From assembly GCA_036258195.1 (NCBI GenBank), contig DATAED010000023.1, forward strand, positions 1 to 8,985: DNA of 8,985 nucleotides, written 5' to 3'. This DNA comes from JAKAIY01 sp036258195 (GTDB lineage: Bacteria; Chloroflexota; Ktedonobacteria; Ktedonobacterales; JADMIN01). Position numbers and translations under genes: made by a program. The notes under the pieces were generated by a model that saw only the letters and a program-made list of their open reading frames with translations, did no database searches and was not told where the DNA came from. Each line of letters begins with the position of its first letter. The first letter of the stretch is position 1. This document shows, piece by piece, positions 1 to 4,890 of this stretch.

Positions 1-1431
1 ACGAAGGCGCTGGCGCTGCAATACACGCCGGAGAAGGTGGCGAAAGTCTGCGGCCTCAAGCCAGAGACGATCATCGAGGCGGCGCGGATGTACGGCAAGG
101 CCAACGCCGCGCTGATCTACACCGCGCGCGGGCTGGAGCACCAGAGCAAGGGCGTCGATAACGGCGTGGCCTGCGCGAATCTGGCGCTGGCCACCGGCAA
201 CTTTGGCAAGCCGGGCGCGGGCTACATGACGCTCACCGGCCAGGGCAACGGCCAGGGTGGCCGCGAGATGGGGCAGAAGGCCTCGCAACTGCCTGGCGAG
301 CGCGACATCGAGAATCCAGAGCATCGCGCCTACATCGCCTCGGTCTGGGGCGTGGAGGAGAAGGACATCCCGCATGCGGGCTATGCCGCCACGCTGATGA
401 TTCCGGCGATGCAGCGCCAGGAGATTCGCGCCTGCTTCATGATCTGCTCGAATCCGATGGTCTCGCTGCCCGACCAGCATACGGTGGAGAAGGCGCTGCG
501 TGGGCTGGATCTCTTCGTGGTCTGCGACTTCTTCCTCTCAGAGACGGCAGAGCTGGCCGACATCGTGCTGCCCGGCAGCACCTGGGCGGAAGATGAAGGC
601 ACCTCGACCACGCTGGAGGGGCGCGTCATCAAGTACAACAAGGCGGTCGATCCGCCTGCGGGCGCGCGGCTGGACTGGGATATTGTCTGTGATCTGGCGC
701 GGCGACTCGGCAAGGGCCAGTACTTCCCGTATAAGGGGCAGCGCGACATCTTCGAGGAGGTGCGCATCGCCACCAGATACTCGCACGCCGACTACTACGG
801 CATTACCTACGAGAAGATCGAGGCGCAGAACGGCGTGTTCTGGCCCTGCCCGACAGAGGATCACCCCGGCACGCCGCGCCTCTACGAGCAGCGCTTCGGC
901 TTCGACGATGGCCTGGCGCGCTTCCATCCGATCACCTATCTGCCGCCTGCGGAGGAGCCAGACGACGAGTATCCGCTGGTGCTGACGACCGGGCGTGTGA
1001 TCTATCACTACCTCTCGGGCAACCAGACGCGCCGTACGCCGTTCCTCTTCGAGATGGCGCCCTGTCCGTGGGTGGAGATCAACGAAGTCGCGGCGCAGGC
1101 GCGCGGCATCGCGGATGGCGACTGGGTGACGGTGCGCACACGGCGCGGCGAGATGACCGCCCCGGCGCTGGTGGTGCGCTCGATCCGCCCGGATACGCTC
1201 TTCATCCCCTACCACTACGGCCACACGCAGGCCGCCAACATCCTGACCAATCCGGTGCTGGAGCCGATGAACAAGATTCCCGAATATAAGGTCTGCGCGG
1301 CGACCATCACCAAGGCGGCTGAGCCGCCGGAGTGGGCGGCGACGCTCGACCCCGACCTGCTCAAGCAGGCGCGCCGCAGCCGACACGGGCTGCCCAGCGC
1401 GGGCGGCAAGGTGGGCCCGCGTGTGCAGTGA
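1..1431 (+). CDS. Molybdopterin-dependent oxidoreductase, nitrate reductase/formate dehydrogenase-like catalytic subunit (5' end missing)
   Basis: The reading frame is open from base 1 to the TGA at 1429-1431, giving 476 visible residues. The gene starts upstream; the in-frame GTG at 37 is internal. The family is usually around 700 residues or more, so the N-terminal part with the expected 4Fe-4S cysteines is not seen. A glycine-rich cofactor-binding stretch at fragment residues 77-92 (TLTGQGNGQGGREMGQ) and the LPGSTWAEDEGT segment near residues 190-201 are typical of Mo/W-bisPGD enzymes of the NasA/NarB/FdhA group. The C-terminal part (about 325-460) is the dinucleotide-binding domain, with TTGRVIYHYLSGNQTRR and an N-LT-NPVLEPMNKIPEYKVCA segment like that of assimilatory nitrate reductases. 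The substrate cannot be fixed from sequence alone: nitrate is favoured and formate is possible. It lies 56 nt upstream of an Fe-S subunit gene, in the usual catalytic-then-electron-transfer order. Confidence 0.9.
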   Translation, partial: TKALALQYTPEKVAKVCGLKPETIIEAARMYGKANAALIYTARGLEHQSKGVDNGVACANLALATGNFGKPGAGYMTLTGQGNGQGGREMGQKASQLPGERDIENPEHRAYIASVWGVEEKDIPHAGYAATLMIPAMQRQEIRACFMICSNPMVSLPDQHTVEKALRGLDLFVVCDFFLSETAELADIVLPGSTWAEDEGTSTTLEGRVIKYNKAVDPPAGARLDWDIVCDLARRLGKGQYFPYKGQRDIFEEVRIATRYSHADYYGITYEKIEAQNGVFWPCPTEDHPGTPRLYEQRFGFDDGLARFHPITYLPPAEEPDDEYPLVLTTGRVIYHYLSGNQTRRTPFLFEMAPCPWVEINEVAAQARGIADGDWVTVRTRRGEMTAPALVVRSIRPDTLFIPYHYGHTQAANILTNPVLEPMNKIPEYKVCAATITKAAEPPEWAATLDPDLLKQARRSRHGLPSAGGKVGPRVQ

Positions 1432-1487
1432 GCGTGTCCGGCTGATCTGGTGAGAAGAGACTGCGAACTGAGGAGGCGTAGAGCGTC

Positions 1488-2258
1488 ATGGCTGTCAAGC
1501 GCATCTTTCTCGACCCTTCGCGTTGCATCGGCTGCCGTGCATGTGTGACGGCGTGCCGCGAGTGCGATACGCACAAGGGCCAGAGCATGATCTATATCGA
1601 CTACATCAATCGCGGCAATACGGTCGCCACGTCGCCGTCGCTGTGCATGCACTGCGAGGAGCCGGTGGCGCCGTGCGCGCAGGTCTGCCCGGCGCAGGCA
1701 ATCCTCATCAGCCCGGATGGCGTGGTGCAGCAGGCTGACGATTCACGCTGCATCAACATCCGCAACTGTGTGTACGTCTGCCCCTTTGGCATCCCGAAGT
1801 TCGATACCTCTGGCTCGTACATGCGCAAGTGCAACCTGTGCTACGACCGCACCAGCCTGGGCAAGCCGCCCATGTGCGCCTCGGTCTGCCCGACCCAGGC
1901 GATCTTCTACGGCACCTATGAGGAGTTCATGCAGGCGGGGCGCGCGACGCAGGGCGCCAAGCCGGTCAACGTCTTCTACTTCGGGAGCCAGCGCGTGCGC
2001 ACCCGCAACTACGTCGTGATGCGCGAGGAGGACAACGCGCTCGATCTGATGGCGCTGGCGGCGGAGGCCAGCCTGGGTCGCGACTCCGAGACACCGCTGG
2101 CGACGCTGGGCAGCGAGAGCTTGGGCTGGGAGGAGGCCGACGCGGCGGGCATCCCGCAGCGGGTAGCGCCGCCGCAGCCGTGGGCGCCACGCACCGCGCC
2201 AGAGGCGCCGACTCCAACGACACCTGCCACGCCGGAGAGAGTCCCAACCGCGCCGTGA
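1488..2258 (+). CDS. Four-cluster 4Fe-4S electron-transfer subunit (HybA/DmsB/NarH-like) of the molybdoenzyme
   Basis: This is a 256-residue ferredoxin-like beta subunit that should pass electrons between the molybdoenzyme and a membrane partner. The ATG at 1488 follows AGGAGG at 1471-1476. Four cysteine groups are visible: C13/C16/C19/C23; C53/C56/C63/C67 (C-x2-C-x6-C-x3-C, two residues longer than the common x4 spacing); C88/C94/C98; and C115/C118/C130/C134. The third group should read C-x2-C-x2-C-x3-C-P, but the second position is Ile91. In NarH and related proteins a single Cys replacement at an equivalent site gives a [3Fe-4S] cluster; whether that applies here is inference. No signal peptide is evident, so it would be exported only with a Tat-bearing partner, if at all. 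After about residue 225 the protein becomes a Pro/Thr/Ala-rich, probably disordered tail. The gene is probably cotranscribed with its neighbours on both sides. Confidence 0.92.
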   Translation: MAVKRIFLDPSRCIGCRACVTACRECDTHKGQSMIYIDYINRGNTVATSPSLCMHCEEPVAPCAQVCPAQAILISPDGVVQQADDSRCINIRNCVYVCPFGIPKFDTSGSYMRKCNLCYDRTSLGKPPMCASVCPTQAIFYGTYEEFMQAGRATQGAKPVNVFYFGSQRVRTRNYVVMREEDNALDLMALAAEASLGRDSETPLATLGSESLGWEEADAAGIPQRVAPPQPWAPRTAPEAPTPTTPATPERVPTAP

Positions 2259-2307
2259 GCGACCAGGCAGCGAGCGCGATGGCGAGTGCGAGACGATGAG
2301 CGATCAG

Positions 2308-2311
2308 GGAG
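2308..2311 (+). promoter_or_regulatory. Ribosome binding site favouring the 2320 start of the Rieske gene
   Basis: GGAG (within AGGGAG, 2306-2311) lies 8 nt before the ATG at 2320. The earlier in-frame ATG at 2296 has only a weak GAG upstream. The site therefore favours the shorter, 220-residue product. Confidence 0.5.
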
Positions 2312-2319
2312 CATGCGAT

Positions 2320-2982
2320 ATGACGGAGAGCGGCAACGGCAATCAGGCGCGGAACAGGGCAATGGATCACCTGCGAGACAACCCGCCAGACGATGCGGGC
2401 GGGCAGGATCCCACTCCGGCGTCCGATGCGGGCGCGCCAAAGATGGCCTCGCGCCAGCAGCGCACCTATGCCTCGTGGCGGCTGGTGCGGCGGAGGCAGG
2501 TGCGCCAGCAGTGGCAGGAGGAGTTTCCGTACCACTGGAGCGCCGATGATCTGGTGACGCGCCGCGATACGGTGCGTTTCCTGGTGAGCGGGACGGGCGC
2601 GCTGTTCCTGGCGAGTGCGGCGTTGGCGATCACTGGCGCGATCCGCTCGTCCACCACGCAGAAGCTGACGCCAATCGCGAAGGTGGGCGAGGTGCCGGAG
2701 GGCGGCTATAAGGTCTTCAACTATCCCGATACCTTCGCCGATGGCATCCTGGTGAACCTGCCCAACAAGGGGCTGGTGGCCTATAGCGATGTCTGCACCC
2801 ACCTGTCGTGCGCGGTGCTCTACCAGCCGTCGGAGCGCGAGTTCTTCTGCCCGTGCCACGAGGGCCGCTTCGACGCTGCGACAGGCAATGTGCTCGGCGG
2901 GCCGCCCACGCGCCCACTGCCAGAGATTCAGCTCACCATCTCTGGTGACACGGTCTACGCGGTGCGGGAGGTGGAGCGATGA
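2320..2982 (+). CDS. Membrane-anchored Rieske [2Fe-2S] protein
   Basis: The protein is 220 residues from the ATG at 2320, or 228 from the ATG at 2296. It has a long, hydrophilic, basic N-terminal region, then one hydrophobic segment (about residues 84-107) led by a twin-arginine-like TRRDTVRFL (80-88), and a C-terminal Rieske domain. Both cluster-binding boxes are intact: CTHLSC (C159, H161, C164) and CPCHEGRF (C177, C179, H180). C159, H161, C177 and H180 would bind the iron, and C164-C179 would form the disulfide. GNVLGGPPTRPLP after box 2 is the normal Rieske proline loop. This is the pattern of an uncleaved Tat signal-anchor protein with its cluster outside the cytoplasm. No cytochrome b gene is adjacent in the window, so it probably serves the upstream molybdoenzyme and not a complete bc complex (inference). 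Its stop overlaps the next start. Confidence 0.93.
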   Translation: MTESGNGNQARNRAMDHLRDNPPDDAGGQDPTPASDAGAPKMASRQQRTYASWRLVRRRQVRQQWQEEFPYHWSADDLVTRRDTVRFLVSGTGALFLASAALAITGAIRSSTTQKLTPIAKVGEVPEGGYKVFNYPDTFADGILVNLPNKGLVAYSDVCTHLSCAVLYQPSEREFFCPCHEGRFDAATGNVLGGPPTRPLPEIQLTISGDTVYAVREVER

Positions 2983-3374
2983 GCCATGTGATCAATGAGC
3001 CGCCTGCGGGCGACGATAGCTCGCTGAGTGAGCAGGGCGCGGCGCTGGAGGCCGAAGAGCGCGCCGTGATGATCCAGCGACGCATGGCCAATCCGGATGA
3101 CCCGCCGACACACCTGCCGCCACGCGATGCGCGCGGTGTGCGGCCGGGGCCAGATTTCCTCGGCGCGCAGGGGCGCATCGCCATCGTGCAGGGGCAGGTC
3201 TATCTGGTGGGCTTCGTCTTGATCGCCCAGCTCTTTCTGATCACCACCGCGCTGTTCGAGCTGCTCTCTGGCCACACCGATCTGCTGTGGTGGATCGCGC
3301 TGGCCTCGCTGGTCGGCTTTGGGATCGCACTGCTGATCGCGCTGTGGCCGCGCAGCCGCGTCAAGGGCTTCTGA
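2979..3374 (+). CDS. Small two-helix membrane protein, DUF6755-like
   Basis: This 131-residue protein starts at an ATG that overlaps the Rieske stop codon (ATGA, 2979-2982), a strong sign of translational coupling. Residues 1-65 are hydrophilic and probably disordered or cytoplasmic, with many Asp, Glu and Pro. Two hydrophobic segments follow, at about 74-96 and 102-123, ending in a basic PRSRVKGF tail. The segment LVGFVLIAQLFLITTALFEL resembles small proteins labelled DUF6755 that I associate with Rieske and molybdoenzyme genes; this is recall and was not searched. There are no Cys residues, and the only His residues (H3, H45, H99) are not in paired membrane positions, so it is unlikely to carry heme or Fe-S. 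A role as a membrane anchor or assembly partner for the Rieske/Fe-S module is inferred from position. Confidence 0.75.
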   Translation: MSHVINEPPAGDDSSLSEQGAALEAEERAVMIQRRMANPDDPPTHLPPRDARGVRPGPDFLGAQGRIAIVQGQVYLVGFVLIAQLFLITTALFELLSGHTDLLWWIALASLVGFGIALLIALWPRSRVKGF

Positions 3375-3384
3375 GTGGTACATC

Positions 3385-3428
3385 GCGGGGCGAGGCCCGC
3401 ACCCCAGCCCTCTCCCCGAGGGGGAGGG
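3385..3428 (+). repeat. Intergenic GC-rich double hairpin resembling a dispersed palindromic repeat
   Basis: Two inverted repeats sit side by side just after the redox operon. The first pairs GCGGG (3385-3389) with CCCGC (3396-3400). The second pairs 3408-3416 (CCCTCTCCC) with 3420-3428 (GGGGGAGGG) around a 3-nt loop, nine pairs with one G-T wobble. The second arm has the look of the 'CCCTCTCCCC...GGGGAGAGGG' intergenic repeats common in many high-GC genomes. There is no T-run, so a standard intrinsic terminator is not supported, although the hairpin could attenuate transcription or protect the upstream mRNA 3' end. Copy number in the genome cannot be seen here. Confidence 0.5.
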
Positions 3429-3445
3429 AGCAGGAAGGTTGCACT

Positions 3446-3487
3446 ATGCCGCAGGTGACTGTGGCCGGGAAGGAGAGTGAGCGATGA
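3446..3487 (+). CDS. Possible 13-codon leader ORF translationally coupled to the DUF488 gene
   Basis: An ATG at 3446 opens a 13-codon frame (MPQVTVAGKESER) that stops at the TGA 3485-3487, overlapping the DUF488 ATG at 3484 in an ATGA junction. AGGAAGG at 3432-3438 lies 7 nt before it, a good ribosome binding site. The peptide has no obvious run of one amino acid that would suggest classical attenuation. The DUF488 gene also has its own strong site (AAGGAG, 3470-3475) inside this ORF. The feature could be a true leader peptide, the remnant of an earlier start region, or chance. Confidence 0.3.
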   Translation: MPQVTVAGKESER

Positions 3488-3849
3488 CGGCTACGAGTAA
3501 GCATCTGAGCGCCAAGCGCGTCTACGAGGAGCCAGCGCCAGACGATGGCGAGCGCGTGCTGATCGATCGCCTCTGGCCGCGTGGGCTGACCAAAGAGAAG
3601 GCGCACGTCGACCTCTGGCTGAAGGATATTGCGCCCAGCCGCGAGCTGCGCATCTGGTTTGGCCACGATCCGGCGAAGTATGACGAGTTCCAGCAGCGCT
3701 TCGAGGCGGAGCTTGCCGAGGAGCCTGCGCGCACGGCGCTGGAGACGCTGCGCGAGCACATCAAGAAGGGGCCAGTGACGCTGGTCTACGCCGCACACGA
3801 TAGCGCCCACAGCAACGCCTCCGTCCTCCTCAAGCTGCTCGGCGCCTGA
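3484..3849 (+). CDS. DUF488 family protein (YeaO-like)
   Basis: This is a 121-residue cytoplasmic protein. The ATG at 3484 follows AAGGAG (3470-3475) by 8 nt. It carries the family hallmarks in order: KRVYEEP near residue 11, RVLIDRLWPRGL (24-35), the segment WLKDIAPSRELRIWFGHDP (45-63), EFQQRFEAEL (68-77), and a C-terminal TLVYAAHDSAHSNASVL (99-115) matching the usual 'ARDxxHNNA' end. The length is normal for the YeaO-like branch of DUF488, and family membership is clear. The biochemical function of the family is not established, so none is assigned. It is a stand-alone gene 109 nt after the redox operon, separated by hairpins, so it may be transcribed on its own or by readthrough. Confidence 0.9.
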   Translation: MTATSKHLSAKRVYEEPAPDDGERVLIDRLWPRGLTKEKAHVDLWLKDIAPSRELRIWFGHDPAKYDEFQQRFEAELAEEPARTALETLREHIKKGPVTLVYAAHDSAHSNASVLLKLLGA

Positions 3850-3875
3850 TCGCCCGCGCTCCCAGGCAAGCAGGC

Positions 3876-3912
3876 TTGACAGGGGATGTAGCCTGAAGCT
3901 GCGAACATCCCC
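3876..3912 (+). promoter_or_regulatory. Possible -35 box with overlapping operator-like dyad upstream of the methyltransferase
   Basis: TTGACA at 3876-3881 is a perfect sigma70-type -35 hexamer. A perfect 8-bp inverted repeat follows immediately: GGGGATGT (3882-3889) and ACATCCCC (3905-3912), with a 15-nt spacer. No convincing -10 hexamer is found 16-19 nt downstream (best TGCGAA, 3900-3905). The dyad could be a repressor site or an RNA hairpin. A smaller inverted repeat (CAAGC 3867-3871, GCTTG 3874-3878) partly overlaps the -35 box. Confidence 0.3.
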
Positions 3913-3969
3913 ACCTCAGAGGCGCCGCGCCTGCCGTCAGGCAGCGGAGGAGAGATCGGAGGCCACTGC

Positions 3970-4863
3970 ATGCCCTGGTTCTGGCGTAGACGGACGCGCG
4001 AACGCACGGTGGAGTCTGAGACAGGCGAGACGACGCATCGCACGCTGGGCGGGCGGCGCTTCCTGCGCGGTGTCCCGTATGTCCTGCCCAACGATATGGG
4101 CGAGGTCAATCGGCTCGACTTCCAGCACTACATGATGCGCTATGCGTTGCGCGGCAACTATGGCGCGCCCATCGATCCGCGCATCACCAGCATCCTGGAT
4201 GTGGGCAGCGGCACGGGGCGCTGGTCGATGGAGATGGCGCAGACCTTCCCCAACGCCAACATCATCGGCGTAGATGTCACTGCGCCACAGGGCGCGAGTG
4301 ACGCCAGCGATGCGCGCCCCGACAATTTCACCTTTGTCACTGGCAACATCCTGGAGCGACTGCCTTTCGACGACGGGAGCTTTGACTACGTTCACCAGCG
4401 CTACATGATCGGCGCCATCCCGCTAGACGCCTGGCCGCACGCCATCGCCGAGCTGACGCGCGTCACACGGCCCGGCGGCTGGGTCGAGGTCGTCGAGGCC
4501 GGAACCTCGCTGGGAGGCGGCTCAGCGCTGCAGCAGGCCGACGCCTGGGTGGCGGCAGTGCTGGCGCGTCGCCATCTCGACATTCATCTGGCGACACGGC
4601 TGGCGCCGTGGCTGCGCGAGGCCGGGCTGAGCGGTGTAGTGGAGCGACGGCTTGATCTGCCGCTCGGCTCCTACGGTGGGCGTGTCGGTGGGCTGGTCGA
4701 GACCGATTACTTCGCCGCAGTGGATGCCATGCGAGCGCCAGTCGTCGCGCTGGGTATGGCCAGCGAGGCGGACTATGCGGCCACCGCTCAGGCGGCGCGC
4801 GAAGAAGTGCAGCGCGGGCGTTGCATCTTCCCCGTCTATGTCGTCTACGGCCAGCGCGCCTGA
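3970..4863 (+). CDS. Class I SAM-dependent methyltransferase, LaeA/TAM-like
   Basis: The 297-residue protein starts at an ATG 7 nt after GGAGG (3958-3962). A 5-bp hairpin (CTGCC 3931-3935, GGCAG 3940-3944) lies just upstream. Residues 75-85 (ILDVGSGTGRW) are SAM motif I. D102 in GVDV is the acidic residue expected to bind the ribose. LPFDDGSFDYVHQRYM (131-146) and the RPGGWVEVVEAG segment are motifs of the Rossmann methyltransferase fold. The upstream NRLDFQHYMMRYAL (47-60) and the W-P-x-x-I-A-E-L order resemble the fungal LaeA-like and related bacterial methyltransferases more than the usual UbiE/menaquinone type. The acceptor is unknown, perhaps a small molecule. It has no membrane segment or signal peptide. 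It converges with the membrane-protein gene downstream, only 19 nt apart, so its operon ends here. Confidence 0.88.
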   Translation: MPWFWRRRTRERTVESETGETTHRTLGGRRFLRGVPYVLPNDMGEVNRLDFQHYMMRYALRGNYGAPIDPRITSILDVGSGTGRWSMEMAQTFPNANIIGVDVTAPQGASDASDARPDNFTFVTGNILERLPFDDGSFDYVHQRYMIGAIPLDAWPHAIAELTRVTRPGGWVEVVEAGTSLGGGSALQQADAWVAAVLARRHLDIHLATRLAPWLREAGLSGVVERRLDLPLGSYGGRVGGLVETDYFAAVDAMRAPVVALGMASEADYAATAQAAREEVQRGRCIFPVYVVYGQRA

Positions 4864-4890
4864 CGCGCAGCGCGGCGCGGCGTCAGACGC
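4861..4890. other. Inverted repeat holding both convergent stop codons
   Basis: TGACGC (4861-4866) and GCGTCA (4880-4885) form a perfect 6-bp inverted repeat that contains the plus-strand stop (TGA, 4861-4863) and the minus-strand stop (read from TCA, 4883-4885). A second, 11-base palindrome, GCGTC-A-GACGC (4880-4890), overlaps it. It may act as a compact shared transcription end, but there is no T-run on either side. Confidence 0.4.

Noticed and set aside
538..1386. Minus-strand open frame of 282 codons inside the molybdoenzyme gene
   Set aside because: It is a mirror of a well-supported coding frame, with Arg/Leu/His-rich low-information protein and no ribosome site seen.
1966..2859. Minus-strand open frame of 297 codons over the Fe-S and Rieske genes
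   Set aside because: It crosses two genes with intact cofactor motifs on the other strand, and its translation shows no domain.
3408..3428. Intrinsic terminator after the redox operon
   Set aside because: The stem is GC-rich but no T-run follows, so it is listed as a repeat/hairpin and not as a terminator.
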